The position numbers and the translations under genes were made by a program. From assembly GCF_003122385.1 (NCBI RefSeq), contig NZ_CP029255.1, positions 2,356,001 through 2,420,000 on the forward strand: DNA of 64,000 bases. Reading direction: 5' to 3'. The notes under the pieces are model-generated. The model saw nothing but the letters and a program-made list of their open reading frames with translations. It had not been told where the DNA came from and did not search any database. Source of the stretch: Flavobacterium crocinum (lineage in GTDB: Bacteria > Bacteroidota > Bacteroidia > Flavobacteriales > Flavobacteriaceae). This document shows positions 37,626-47,383 of the stretch, in pieces; the first letter of the stretch is position 1; each line of letters opens with the position of its first letter.

Positions 37626-38381
37626 ATGAAAATTATAGCTTTACAAGAAGGAAATTATATCGCCAATTCTAAAAAAGAATTCCAATTAATTACAGAAGAC
37701 ACAACTGAAAAGGGACTTAAAATGGCCATCCAGCCTTTTGTTGTGATTACAGATAATGACGTCGTATTATTAGATTTTGGTTTAGGATTTATGAATGACG
37801 GAGTTCCCTTTATTCATGAAATGCTGAGAAAGAATAATATCGAGCCGGAACAAATTACAAAAGTTTTGGTTTCGCATCTGCATAAAGATCATATTGAAGG
37901 AATTGGTTATTTTAATGAAGGTAATTTTGTTTGTAATTTTCCGAATGCTAAAATTTACATTCAGGAACGCGAAATAGATTTTGCTTTAGAACAAATCAAT
38001 AATCCGTCATATGTTTTTGAAATATTAAATGAGTTGAAAAAATTGCCGAATGTTGAGTTAATGCAGGATGATATAGGCAATATAACAGATGAAATTTTCT
38101 ACGAAGTTTCGGCTGGACATACTAAATATCATCAGGTTTTCTGGATCAAAGCCAATGATGAAATTGTTTTTTATGGTGCAGACGATTTGCCTCAGAAAAT
38201 TTACTGGTCAATGCACGTGGCTTATAAAACAGATTTTGATGGAAAACGCGCTATGGAATCCCGCAAAAAATGGGAACAGCAGGCTAAAGACGAAAACTGG
38301 AAAGTGCTTTTTTACCACGATATGAAAATACCGGTTTTAGAAGTTTTTGAGGAGAAAATGGAAACAGAATATAGAATATAG
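37626..38381 (+). CDS. Metallo-beta-lactamase-fold hydrolase
   Basis: The 251-residue protein has the zinc motif HLHKDH (His84, His86, Asp88, His89), and a later SAGHTKYHQVF block supplies another His ligand and YGADD the bridging Asp. There is no signal peptide, so it is cytoplasmic. The family covers lactonases, thioesterases and nucleases; nothing in the sequence narrows it. It is divergent from the LysR gene and followed seven bases later by the cyclotransferase-like gene, so the three form a small stress or detoxification module, by inference. Confidence 0.87.
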   Translation: MKIIALQEGNYIANSKKEFQLITEDTTEKGLKMAIQPFVVITDNDVVLLDFGLGFMNDGVPFIHEMLRKNNIEPEQITKVLVSHLHKDHIEGIGYFNEGNFVCNFPNAKIYIQEREIDFALEQINNPSYVFEILNELKKLPNVELMQDDIGNITDEIFYEVSAGHTKYHQVFWIKANDEIVFYGADDLPQKIYWSMHVAYKTDFDGKRAMESRKKWEQQAKDENWKVLFYHDMKIPVLEVFEEKMETEYRI

Positions 38382-38388
38382 AATATAG

Positions 38389-38739
38389 ATGAAAGATTTA
38401 CAATCTGTGCCGGCTTTAATTATTTACGGTTCATTGGCACCGGGAGAATCCAATCATTCGGTTATGAATCCTATAAAAGGCGATTGGCAAAAAGCTACTA
38501 TAAAAGGAAAACTGGAAGAAGGTGGCTGGGGTTCATCACTTGGATATAACGGTTTTATTGCGATGCCGGAAAATGAAGCCGAAACGATAAACTGTTATGT
38601 TCTTTTCTCAGATGACCTTACTGCTAATTGGGATTATCTGGACGAATTTGAGGGCGACGGTTATACGCGAATCGAAACCGAATATGAACTCGAAACAGGA
38701 AAAAAGGGAATAGGGTTTATCTATGCTCTAAAACAATAA
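38389..38739 (+). CDS. Gamma-glutamylcyclotransferase-like (AIG2/GGCT) protein
   Basis: The 116-residue protein has the family start LIIYGSLAPGESNHSVM, where YGSL is the nucleotide/substrate loop, and the late acidic block LDEFEGDGYTR that contains the usual catalytic Glu. Relatives form 5-oxoproline from gamma-glutamyl amines, but many bacterial members are uncharacterised. It is co-directional and almost touching the preceding hydrolase gene. The spacer is a GAATATA repeat. Confidence 0.82.
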   Translation: MKDLQSVPALIIYGSLAPGESNHSVMNPIKGDWQKATIKGKLEEGGWGSSLGYNGFIAMPENEAETINCYVLFSDDLTANWDYLDEFEGDGYTRIETEYELETGKKGIGFIYALKQ

Positions 38740-38749
38740 GTCAATAAAT

Positions 38750-39361
38750 TCAGATTAATTTACTTAGTCTGAATTTTTTTTTAGCCGAAAACAAAAGAAA
38801 CAAAACACTTTTCACTTTTTCTTCCAATGAAGTTCTTAAGATCGAAAAGGCTTTAGTGATTTGAGCTTCAACCGTTTTAATAGAAACATCTAAATGCTCG
38901 GCGATTTCGATATTGGTCAGACCTTCTTTTTTACTCAGAATAAAAACTTCTTTGCATTTTGGAGGCAGGTTCTGAATTTCTTTATTAACAGCATTTAAAA
39001 CTCTCTGAAAAGCTTCTGAATCTTCTTCCTGGACAATTCCGTTCAATGCATCGTAATAGGATTTCTCTAATGAAAACAAAGATTGATTTTTTCGATATAA
39101 ATCGATAAACTCATTATAAGTCAGTTTGTAAAGAAAACTTTTTAAAGAGTGTTCCGGTTTTAATCTCGTACGTTGTTCCCAAACCTTGATAAAAACATTT
39201 TGTACAATATCCTCGGCACTGTAAACATTCTTAACCAGACTGTTAGCGTAAACACAAAGTTTATGATGGTAGGTGTCAATTAAATAGGTGTACGCCATTT
39301 CATCTCCATTTTGTAGAGATTCAATAAGTATAGTATTATCGTTGTAATCACCCGTTTTCAT
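38750..39361 (-). CDS. ECF-type RNA polymerase sigma factor (FecI-like)
   Basis: The 203-residue protein has sigma region 2 (about 18-85, with AEDIVQNVFIKVWEQR) and region 4 (about 125-180, with LPPKCKEVFILSKKEGLTNI and AEHLDVSIKTVEAQI). It belongs to the Bacteroidota sigma-70 family that pairs with FecR-type anti-sigma factors and SusC transporters carrying an STN domain. It is divergent from such a FecR gene (gap of 279 bases), so both promoters share the gap. It would activate the SusCD-thioredoxin operon at 41038. Confidence 0.93.
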   Translation of the reverse strand: MKTGDYNDNTILIESLQNGDEMAYTYLIDTYHHKLCVYANSLVKNVYSAEDIVQNVFIKVWEQRTRLKPEHSLKSFLYKLTYNEFIDLYRKNQSLFSLEKSYYDALNGIVQEEDSEAFQRVLNAVNKEIQNLPPKCKEVFILSKKEGLTNIEIAEHLDVSIKTVEAQITKAFSILRTSLEEKVKSVLFLLFSAKKKFRLSKLI

Positions 39362-39640
39362 AGAAACAAATATATAAATTTATAATTTTTACTGCCTAAA
39401 TCAGACCTTTATTTGCTAAAAATCTTCATTTTTTGTAATTTCTATTTGAAATTTATTACAAATAAAAAACTCAAAAAAGGCAAAGATAAAAATATTTACC
39501 CTTTTACTTCTATCAAATTAGTAGAATTTGTTGAGAGAAAAAACTTGTGAAAAATAAAAAAATCAGCAAAATGAAAAAAACTTTATCAAATTGTTAGGGT
39601 TTTGTTTTTTTGCTTCGTAATAATATTAAAAACAACTAAA

Positions 39641-40795
39641 ATGACCGTGAAAAAATCAGAACGATTAATCGTGAAATTTATCACAAATCAGGCAAGTCAG
39701 GAAGAGATTGAGCAACTAACTGAATGGCTGAAGGAAGATGAGAATCAAATTGTGTTTAAGGATTTTATAAAAACCAATTACGCAATAGATACTGCTATGA
39801 ATAATTTTGATTCTACTGAAGCGAGAAAACAACTTTCAGAAAGAATCAGAAAAGAAAATAATGTTTTTTATAAAAGAAGATTTACATCGTACTATAAATA
39901 TGCAGCGATTTTGATTGTGGCTTTGGGCGGATTTTATTTTTATAAAAATTCAGACACTGTAATAACGCATCCAAAACAAAATGTAGTGATTCCCAGAGAA
40001 GATGAGATTGTATTACAACTTGGGAACGAATCACAGAATCTTAGGCTAAATGAAGCGAAAAACATAACCGATAAAGACGGAAATGTAATTGGAAGACAGG
40101 AAAAAGGCAGGTTGGTTTATAATAAAACCTATTCTGATGGGGCGTTGGTGTACAATACCATCCGAATTCCATACGGGAAAAAGTTTGAAGTACAATTGTC
40201 AGATGGATCGTTGGTACATTTAAACGCAGGAACATCTTTACGTTATCCGGTACAGTTTGTTAAGAATCAAAACCGACAAGTCTATCTTTTGGGAGAAGCT
40301 TTTTTTGAAGTTGAGAAAGACAAAGAACATCCGTTTAATGTGAATACACAAAATGTAAATATTGAAGTTTTAGGAACTAAGTTCAATGTAGATACATACA
40401 CCGAAAATATAAGCACAGATGTTGTTTTGGTTGAAGGAAAAGTATCTATGTACAAGGATCAGAAAACAAAAGAAAATCAAGTGTATCTGAAACCCGGAGA
40501 AAAAGGCTCAAATGAAAGAGGTAAGTCCAAAATAACAACCGAACAGGTTAATACAGAATATTATACGGCTTGGGTAACAGGTAGTCTCGTGTTTAAAAAT
40601 GCTTCGTTTGATGATATTATTAAAAAACTGGAACGTCGTTATAATGTGACTTTCATTAACAGAAATAAAACATTGGGAAGAGAAATTTTCAATGCCCGTT
40701 TTGATAACGAGCCGATCGAAGTGGTGTTAAAATATTTCAGTGACAGTTATGCGATTGATTACGATATCAACAAAGACAAAATTACTATTAAATAG
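39641..40795 (+). CDS. FecR-family anti-sigma factor
   Basis: The 384-residue protein has a cytoplasmic sigma-binding part (1-70), one membrane helix (YYKYAAILIVALGGFYFY, about 73-90), a FecR domain in the periplasm (about 145-255, including IRIPYGKKFEVQLSDGS) and a DUF4974-type C-terminal domain (about 300-384). The latter is thought to contact the STN domain of the SusC partner. I chose ATG 39641 over a TTG-initiated extension at 39602, which adds hydrophobic residues not seen in the family. It releases the sigma factor when its transporter is loaded. Confidence 0.92.
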   Translation: MTVKKSERLIVKFITNQASQEEIEQLTEWLKEDENQIVFKDFIKTNYAIDTAMNNFDSTEARKQLSERIRKENNVFYKRRFTSYYKYAAILIVALGGFYFYKNSDTVITHPKQNVVIPREDEIVLQLGNESQNLRLNEAKNITDKDGNVIGRQEKGRLVYNKTYSDGALVYNTIRIPYGKKFEVQLSDGSLVHLNAGTSLRYPVQFVKNQNRQVYLLGEAFFEVEKDKEHPFNVNTQNVNIEVLGTKFNVDTYTENISTDVVLVEGKVSMYKDQKTKENQVYLKPGEKGSNERGKSKITTEQVNTEYYTAWVTGSLVFKNASFDDIIKKLERRYNVTFINRNKTLGREIFNARFDNEPIEVVLKYFSDSYAIDYDINKDKITIK

Positions 40796-40905
40796 AGAAT
40801 AGAATAAAGAAAATAGAATAAAGAAAATAGAAAATAGAGAATAGAAAATAGACTGAAGATTGAAAAATCTAAAATCTAAAATCAGAAATCTAAAATAAAT
40901 TAAAC
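40796..40905. repeat. Low-complexity AGAATAGA/AATCTAAA repeats
   Basis: The stretch after the FecR gene is built from AGAATAGAATAAAGAAAATA-type and AATCTAAAATC-type words in tandem. It is simple sequence with no coding content. Confidence 0.7.
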
Positions 40906-40928
40906 GCCTATGTAACAAAAATCCAAAA

Positions 40929-41000
40929 ATGAAAAGGATCGTTATAAAAAAACCGGAAAATGCGCCAACATTTCCCGGTAGAGTAAATGCGATCAGTTAA
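40929..41000 (+). CDS. Possible 23-residue leader peptide before susC
   Basis: A 24-codon frame reads MKRIVIKKPENAPTF then PGRVNAIS and stops 37 bases before the susC start. It contains a hairpin, ACCGGAAAATG (40952-40962) with CATTTCCCGGT (40969-40979), one mismatch. The peptide is basic and proline-containing with no signal peptide. It may be a regulatory leader or a chance frame; no homologue could be checked. Confidence 0.3.
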   Translation: MKRIVIKKPENAPTFPGRVNAIS

Positions 41001-41037
41001 TTAACCAACCAACATTAAAAAAAAACGATTTAAAAGT

Positions 41038-44000
41038 ATGAAAAAACTATTGAACACAATCAGGTTCGACAAGCCTTTTTTGAAATTCGATTTGAAAATG
41101 AAATTGACCACATTATTTATTTTAACCACTTTTACGGTGATGCAGGCGGGAGTAAGCTACTCGCAAAAGGCAAAAATGTCTTTCAATGCCAATAATATGA
41201 CCGTTGCAAAAGTTATCGAAAAGCTTGAATACACTACTAATTATAGATTTGTTTACAATGTAAGATCTGTTGATTTAAACAGAACTATTAATGTTAATGA
41301 GAATAATGTTTCTATCGAAACAATCTTAAATACCATTTTTGGAAATACAGGCACAGACTATAAAGTTTCCGGAAACCACATCGTTCTGATGGCAAAAAAA
41401 GCGCCGGAAGAAAAGAGTGCAGCAGAAAAAGATTTTATCGTAAAAGGTAGAGTTACCGATGAAAAAGGGATGCCTTTAGTGGGTGCTGCTGTTGCTGATA
41501 ATGGTTCAGGAAGAGGAGTAAACACAGATTTTAATGGAGAATACCAGATTATTGCTGTAAGCAGCGAAACTACTTTGGCTTATTCTTATTTAGGATATGT
41601 TAGACAGGAAATAAAAGTGGAAGGCAGAAGTGTTATCAACGTTGTCTTAAAGGCAGATGTACAGGAATTGGAAGGAATTGTTTTAAAGACAGGTTATCAG
41701 GAAATTACAGCTGAAAAAGCAACAGGATCTTTCTCTAGTTTAAAAGCTAAAGATTTTCAGGAACAGCGTTTAAGCGGTTTAGATAAAATTTTAGAAGGAC
41801 GTGTTGTTGGATATCAGGATGGAAGAATCCGTGGAACGACTTCTATGACAGGGCTAACAACTCCTTTATATGTTATTGACGGCTTTCCGGTAGAAAATAC
41901 AAGATTAACTCCTTATAGTACAATAGAAGACAATCTTCCGAGTCTTAACTTGGAAGATATTGAAACAATTACGGTTTTAAAAGATGCGGCAGCTTCTTCT
42001 ATTTATGGTGCTCGTGCTGCTAATGGCGTTATAGTAATTACTACTAAAAAAGCAAAAGCAGGAAAAACCAATATTTCGTTTTCAAGTAACTTAACCGTTA
42101 CTCCTTATAGAAATTATACAGGAAACCTTACTGATTCCGGAGATATTATTGGTCTGGAAAGAGGATGGGCAGATGGAAATCCTAATTTAAAAACTGCTAA
42201 TGCTGGCACTTATGCCCAGTCATTACTAAATAATGCTGTATTTACAAGTTTAGGAATGCAGACTATTTTAAATGGTTATGCAGGAAAAACTTCAATGGCA
42301 GAAATGAACACCCGTTTGGATGCGCTTGGTTCTCAGGGCTATAAATACTATGATGATATAGCTAAATATGCTAAACGCGATCAGTATTTTTTACAGCACA
42401 ATCTTAGTTTAGGAAAGGCGACAGAAAACAATACTTTTAATGCCTCTTTGACATACAAAAGCAATCAGCTTGAAGACAGATATTCTGATAATGAAACAGT
42501 TGGTCTTAACTTAAAGAACTCAACTCAGATTAACAGCTGGTTGTCTCTGGATTTAGGATCTTACACCAATTTTGGAAAGGGAGATACACAAAGTTATTTT
42601 GCTTCAGGACCTGGGTTTAAATATCAGCCATACAATCAGTTAGTGAATAATGACGGAACTAATTTTGTTTCTACGGCAGCTTCTCGTTACAATAATTTCA
42701 CACTTCAGTCCATGCAGACTTATGGTCTTTATAACATGGATATTACTCCAATGGACGAGTTTGGAAGAAATCTGACTGAAAATAAAACTTTCTTAAACAG
42801 AACTTTTGCAAAATTTAATGTGAAGTTTAGTAAAGCATTTACATACAATGCGATGTTCCAGTACGAATTTGGGTCAGATCGAGCAAGTCAGTTATATGGT
42901 AAAGACTCTTATTATGTAAGAAGCAAGGTAAACGGAATGGTAACAATTGCAAATAATAAGGCAGTTTACAATTTACCTTACGGTGATATTATTAAAGAAA
43001 CGAATCAATATTCTAATGCATATAATTTCCGTCAGCAATTAAACTTTAATCAGACTTTTGCAGAAAAGCATGATTTCTCTGCGATTGCCGGTATGGAAAT
43101 TCGTCACTCTAAACAAGAATATAACGATAACACAAGATATGGTTATGACTCACAAACTTTAGGTTTTGCGCCAATAAATCAGGCAGATTTATTAAAGGTT
43201 TATGGAACTGTTTTTAGTGGTTATATGGGGCAAAACGAATTTTCATTAGAGAAAGAATTACAGAACCGTTATGTTTCTGTTTACTCAACAGGAGGTTATA
43301 CTTACGACAAAAGATATACACTTTCAGGAAGTATTCGTTGGGATCGTTCAAACCTTTGGGGAACAGATAGTAAATACCAAAATAAACCAATCTGGTCAGC
43401 AGGTGCGGGTTGGAATATTAACAACGAATCATTTTTTGATGCTGATTGGGTAGATGGTCTTAAGCTTCGTGCATCTTACGGTATTGGAGGGAATATTGCC
43501 AAAGACTCTGCTCCGTATTTAACAGCATATTACAATTCAAATTCAAATGTTGGAGGAAATCAGGGAACAGTTAATAAAAGACCAAATCCTGAATTGTCAT
43601 GGGAAAAAACCACTACAACAAATATTGGTTTAGATTTTTCATTATTTAAAAGCAGATTAAGCGGAACTTTAGATTTATACAACAAAAAAGGACAGGATTT
43701 GTTAGCAAGTAGCCAGGGAATTCCAACCGAAGGATGGGGGTATTCTACTTATTATATTAACAATGGTGAAATGACTAACAAAGGTATTGAAGTTAGTTTG
43801 AACGGAACTATCGTTAAAACACCTTCATTCTCCTGGGATGCTTCTATTTTATATGCTTACAACAAAAACAGAGTAGATTATGTAAATGTAAAAGCACCAG
43901 TTTATTATTTACAATTGGATCAAGCGAAGTTTTTCCCGAGAGTAGGAACAAATTATAATTCAATTTATGGCTATAAATGGGCTGGATTAAGCAGTACAGG

Positions 44001-44598
44001 AATTCCTCAGGTTTATGATGCTTCAGGAACAGCAGTAAAATATAATCCGGGACAACTTGATGCAATTCAGGATTTTGGTTCAACAGTTCCTACTCATAGT
44101 GGTTCTTTCCATACTTCTGCAAAGTATAAAAACTTCTCGCTTTCGGCTCTTTTCATTTATGAGTTAGGACATAAAGTAAGAAATACATTCCTACCAATGC
44201 TAAATAATGTTTATAATGGAGCAGCAGGAGGTTATGTAACTGATATTTCAGTAGTAAACAATCATATTGCAGATCGTTGGCAGCAACCGGGTGACGAGGC
44301 ATTTACAAATGTTCCAAGAGTAGTATATGAATATGATCCGGAATTTAATTCAGATTCCCGTACTATTTATTCATACGCAGATATTAATATTCTGGATGCT
44401 TCAAATGTGAGATTAAGCAACGTTTCGTTGGCGTATCAAATGCCAAGTGACATAGTTAAAAGAGTGAAGTTAGACGGTGTACGTTTTAATTTAAACGCAG
44501 AAAACGTATATACTTTTGCTAAAAGCAGAGATGCTAAGTATATGTTGGGCGGTTTCATATCTCCAAGTTTTGTTTTCGGAGTAAATGTTAATTTCTAA
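41038..44598 (+). CDS. SusC/RagA transporter with STN signalling domain
   Basis: The 1186-residue protein has a long N-terminal export signal (ending near SYSQ, residue 43), an STN domain (about 44-120, starting AKMSFNANNMTVAKVIEK) that signals to a FecR protein, a carboxypeptidase-regulatory-like domain (about 133-215), a plug (GIVLKTGYQEITAEKATGS) and a barrel ending in Phe. The plug has GRIRGTTSMTGLTTPLYVID where xylan-type SusC proteins have longer RIRG-SS loops. It is the transporter of the sigma/FecR-controlled operon. The cargo is unknown; downstream genes suggest a peptide. Confidence 0.94.
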   Translation: MKKLLNTIRFDKPFLKFDLKMKLTTLFILTTFTVMQAGVSYSQKAKMSFNANNMTVAKVIEKLEYTTNYRFVYNVRSVDLNRTINVNENNVSIETILNTIFGNTGTDYKVSGNHIVLMAKKAPEEKSAAEKDFIVKGRVTDEKGMPLVGAAVADNGSGRGVNTDFNGEYQIIAVSSETTLAYSYLGYVRQEIKVEGRSVINVVLKADVQELEGIVLKTGYQEITAEKATGSFSSLKAKDFQEQRLSGLDKILEGRVVGYQDGRIRGTTSMTGLTTPLYVIDGFPVENTRLTPYSTIEDNLPSLNLEDIETITVLKDAAASSIYGARAANGVIVITTKKAKAGKTNISFSSNLTVTPYRNYTGNLTDSGDIIGLERGWADGNPNLKTANAGTYAQSLLNNAVFTSLGMQTILNGYAGKTSMAEMNTRLDALGSQGYKYYDDIAKYAKRDQYFLQHNLSLGKATENNTFNASLTYKSNQLEDRYSDNETVGLNLKNSTQINSWLSLDLGSYTNFGKGDTQSYFASGPGFKYQPYNQLVNNDGTNFVSTAASRYNNFTLQSMQTYGLYNMDITPMDEFGRNLTENKTFLNRTFAKFNVKFSKAFTYNAMFQYEFGSDRASQLYGKDSYYVRSKVNGMVTIANNKAVYNLPYGDIIKETNQYSNAYNFRQQLNFNQTFAEKHDFSAIAGMEIRHSKQEYNDNTRYGYDSQTLGFAPINQADLLKVYGTVFSGYMGQNEFSLEKELQNRYVSVYSTGGYTYDKRYTLSGSIRWDRSNLWGTDSKYQNKPIWSAGAGWNINNESFFDADWVDGLKLRASYGIGGNIAKDSAPYLTAYYNSNSNVGGNQGTVNKRPNPELSWEKTTTTNIGLDFSLFKSRLSGTLDLYNKKGQDLLASSQGIPTEGWGYSTYYINNGEMTNKGIEVSLNGTIVKTPSFSWDASILYAYNKNRVDYVNVKAPVYYLQLDQAKFFPRVGTNYNSIYGYKWAGLSSTGIPQVYDASGTAVKYNPGQLDAIQDFGSTVPTHSGSFHTSAKYKNFSLSALFIYELGHKVRNTFLPMLNNVYNGAAGGYVTDISVVNNHIADRWQQPGDEAFTNVPRVVYEYDPEFNSDSRTIYSYADINILDASNVRLSNVSLAYQMPSDIVKRVKLDGVRFNLNAENVYTFAKSRDAKYMLGGFISPSFVFGVNVNF

Positions 44599-44615
44599 TT
44601 TATAAAGACTAGACG

Positions 44616-46022
44616 ATGAAAAATATATATAAAAAAGTAGCGTGCTTATTGGCTTTAGGATTGACTTTAGCATCTTGTGACGATTATTTGAACGATGTGC
44701 CAAAAGGATCAAAATCACCTACAACATTAGCAGATTACGAAGCTTTTTTACGTGATGAATATACCAACCACAGAGTTGATATTACGGGAGCTTCACAATT
44801 ATTAAATGATCAATATGTAACGCTTGCCAGTTTAGCAAGTAACAGATTGTACAATGCCCTATATATGTGGGACGAAAATGCAGACCGTATTTCAATGAAG
44901 GTTTCAGATGAGACAATGTATTATTCAAGTTATGCCGGAATTTCGACTTTTAACTTAATTATCGAAAATGCATTAAACACAACCAAAGCGACAGAAGCAG
45001 AACAAAGAGTAGTCTGGGCAGAAGCAAAAGTATTGCGTGCCATGAATTACTTTAATCTGGTGAATTTTTATGCAGATACTTACGTAGCTTCTACCGCTGC
45101 TACCAAATTATCAGTTCCGTTAATTACAAGTGCAAACATCAATGCACCAAGTAAACAAGTAACGATTCAGGAATTGTATGATTTTATTTTGAATGATGTT
45201 AAAGAGGCTTTACCGTATTTACTAAAAGTTTCACAAACGCCTTTACATCCAAATTTGGGTGCAGGATATGCATTTTATTCAAGAGTTTATCTACAAATGA
45301 ATAATTATACTGAAGCGTTAAAATATGCCGATTTAGCATTAGCAGAAAACAATAAATTGTATGACTGGATTGGATATTACAATACCAACAAAACGATTAT
45401 TGATCTTCCAAACTCCTATACAACAACTACGTCTCCAATGGGATATACTTATGTTGAAAACTATACTTATCGACATGGTACTTATAATAGTTTAACAACA
45501 GAAAATAGTATTCCTGTAGAACGTGCACAACGTTTTGAAGCCGGAGATGCCAAATTTATCTCTCGTTGGAAACTTTATACTGTTGGTGCTGAAACGTATT
45601 ACAGAAGAACTTTATCAGGAGCTTTTAATTTTGGAGGAATCACCACTGTTGAGGTTTACTTAATTAAAGCAGAATGTCTGGCTCGTGCAGGACAAATTAG
45701 TGAAGCGCTGGCTGTTTTAAATACAGTTCGTAAAACCCGTATTCTTCCTGCTTCTTATCAGGATATTTCAACTACTGATAAAACAGTTGCTTTGAATGCT
45801 ATTTTCAGAACAAAAAATAATGAACTTACAAACACATTGATTCCATTTGCAGATGCACGTCGTTTAAATGCGGAAGGTGTTTACAAAGTGAGCTTTACCA
45901 AAACAGCAAACGGAAATACGTATACATTAAAATCTGATTCTCATTTATGGACAATGCCTTTTCCACAAGGAGCAGTGCAAAATCCAGGAAATGGAACCAT
46001 TACACAAAACGTAGCTAAATAA
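44616..46022 (+). CDS. SusD/RagB surface lipoprotein of the ECF-linked operon
   Basis: The 468-residue lipoprotein (LASCDDYL) is the lid partner of the SusC upstream (gap 17 bases). It has the SusD helices with WAEAKVLRAMNYFNLVNFYA and EVYLIKAECLARAGQ. It is shorter than the xylan SusD and close to the RagB-like type, which in Porphyromonas binds peptides. A terminator-like hairpin follows before the thioredoxin gene. Confidence 0.93.
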   Translation: MKNIYKKVACLLALGLTLASCDDYLNDVPKGSKSPTTLADYEAFLRDEYTNHRVDITGASQLLNDQYVTLASLASNRLYNALYMWDENADRISMKVSDETMYYSSYAGISTFNLIIENALNTTKATEAEQRVVWAEAKVLRAMNYFNLVNFYADTYVASTAATKLSVPLITSANINAPSKQVTIQELYDFILNDVKEALPYLLKVSQTPLHPNLGAGYAFYSRVYLQMNNYTEALKYADLALAENNKLYDWIGYYNTNKTIIDLPNSYTTTTSPMGYTYVENYTYRHGTYNSLTTENSIPVERAQRFEAGDAKFISRWKLYTVGAETYYRRTLSGAFNFGGITTVEVYLIKAECLARAGQISEALAVLNTVRKTRILPASYQDISTTDKTVALNAIFRTKNNELTNTLIPFADARRLNAEGVYKVSFTKTANGNTYTLKSDSHLWTMPFPQGAVQNPGNGTITQNVAK

Positions 46023-46028
46023 TAACTA

Positions 46029-46070
46029 AAAAGCTTCCTGATTAGGAACTCCGAAAAGGAAGCTTTTCTT
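46029..46070 (+). terminator. Terminator-like hairpin between susD and tlpA
   Basis: AAAAGCTTCC (46029-46038) pairs with GGAAGCTTTT (46058-46067) and is followed by CTT. It sits 20 bases before the next start codon, so partial termination could set transporter genes above enzyme genes. Confidence 0.65.
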
Positions 46071-46086
46071 AAAATATCAATCAAAA

Positions 46087-47289
46087 ATGAATGCAATTAA
46101 ATATAAAATATTAGGATTGTGTATTTTTCTGCTTACAATTTCAAACAGCAGTATTGCACAAAAGAAAAAAGCAGCAGCTCCGGCAGCTTCTTATACAATT
46201 GAAGGAAATGTTACAGGTCTTGAAGAAGGAATAGCTGTAAAATTAATCCCGGGTGCAACACATTCTTCTGAGTTACCAGTTGCGGAAACAACCATTAAAG
46301 AGGGCAAATTTACTTTTACAGGAAAATTAAATGAACCTCGTCTTTTCTTTATCGCTTTTGGGAAAGATAAAGGATATATGAATTTATTGGTTGAAAATGC
46401 TAAAATAAAAGTTACGGCAGATGCAGAGGTTTCAAAAAAAGAAGATGAAAGAATTACTTTTAAAAATCAAGTAATTACGGGTTCTAAATCAAATGACTAT
46501 TATAAAAAAGAAACTGCTTTTAGAGACGAACTCGAAAAAGATTATGCTGCTTATCATACTAAAGATTCAGACGAATTAAGCAAATTAATTGGTGCGGCAA
46601 GAAAAGAGAAAAACACAAAAACGGCAGATTCTCTTCAAAACCTTCCGGTTTGGAAAAAATTTGAGGCTGATGAAAAAGCTTTTTTTACTAAAGTAGAAAA
46701 AACAACTTTGGCAGTAATTACAAAACATAAAGATTCCTGGTGGGGACCATTTTTTATGATGACGCAATACAGCTACTTCACACCGGAACAGAAACCGATT
46801 TATGAGCAATTTTCAGAGGCAGCAAAGAAAAGTTATTATGGACAAGTAGCTGATAAAGATTTGAATCCTAAATCATTAATAGGAACAAGTGTTGCTAATT
46901 TTAATTTAAAAGATAAGGACGGAAAAGCATATACTGCAAAAGAAATCGTTGCAGGAAAAAAATACATTTTAATTGATTTCTGGGCTTCGTGGTGTGCGCC
47001 TTGTCGTAAAGAAATTCCTAATCTAAAAACAGCTTATGCAGAATATGCCGGTAAAGGATTTGAAATCCTAAGCATCTCAATTGATAAAGACGAAAAAGCA
47101 TGGCAAAAGGCATTAGGACAGGAAAATATGCAATGGCATAACCTTATTGATGATAATAAAGTGAGTAAATCATTTAATGTAAAAACAATTCCGGCTACTT
47201 ATTTAGTAGATAGTAAAGGTGTAATTATTGGAGATAATTTAAGAGGTGCGGACTTGGAAGCGAAGTTAAAAGAGCTTTTAAAATCTTAA
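46087..47289 (+). CDS. TlpA-like periplasmic thioredoxin with DUF4369 domain, 1
   Basis: The 400-residue protein has a signal peptide (ends near SIAQ), an N-terminal DUF4369-type beta domain (about 37-125), a helical linker and a C-terminal TlpA/AhpC-like thioredoxin domain (about 260-400). The active site is WCAPC, Cys303 and Cys306, in ILIDFWASWCAPCRKEIPNL. Proteins of this layout reduce disulfides in the periplasm. It lacks a lipobox, unlike the next gene. The DsbD-like protein at 51675 is a likely electron source. Confidence 0.93.
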   Translation: MNAIKYKILGLCIFLLTISNSSIAQKKKAAAPAASYTIEGNVTGLEEGIAVKLIPGATHSSELPVAETTIKEGKFTFTGKLNEPRLFFIAFGKDKGYMNLLVENAKIKVTADAEVSKKEDERITFKNQVITGSKSNDYYKKETAFRDELEKDYAAYHTKDSDELSKLIGAARKEKNTKTADSLQNLPVWKKFEADEKAFFTKVEKTTLAVITKHKDSWWGPFFMMTQYSYFTPEQKPIYEQFSEAAKKSYYGQVADKDLNPKSLIGTSVANFNLKDKDGKAYTAKEIVAGKKYILIDFWASWCAPCRKEIPNLKTAYAEYAGKGFEILSISIDKDEKAWQKALGQENMQWHNLIDDNKVSKSFNVKTIPATYLVDSKGVIIGDNLRGADLEAKLKELLKS

Positions 47290-47305
47290 TTCAGTTTTCG
47301 GTGAT

Positions 47306-47342
47306 GGTTTTCAGTCATAGTCGAAAATTAAAACTGAAAACC
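47306..47342. repeat. Hairpin between the two tlpA-like genes
   Basis: GGTTTTCAGT (47306-47315) pairs with ACTGAAAACC (47333-47342). It is smaller than the hairpins at the next two gene borders. Confidence 0.65.
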
Positions 47343-47383
47343 TAAGCTGAAACTAAAAAAAATAACAAACAAAAATATCAAAT

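Noticed and set aside
40796..40905. CRISPR-like or regulatory direct repeat array
   Set aside because: The units are simple AGAATAGA and AATCTAAA words without spacers of fixed length or cas genes.
38750..44598. Iron-siderophore uptake system, because of the FecI/FecR-like pair
   Set aside because: The transporter is SusC-type with a SusD partner, and no siderophore or heme gene is near; FecI/FecR pairs control many SusCD systems.
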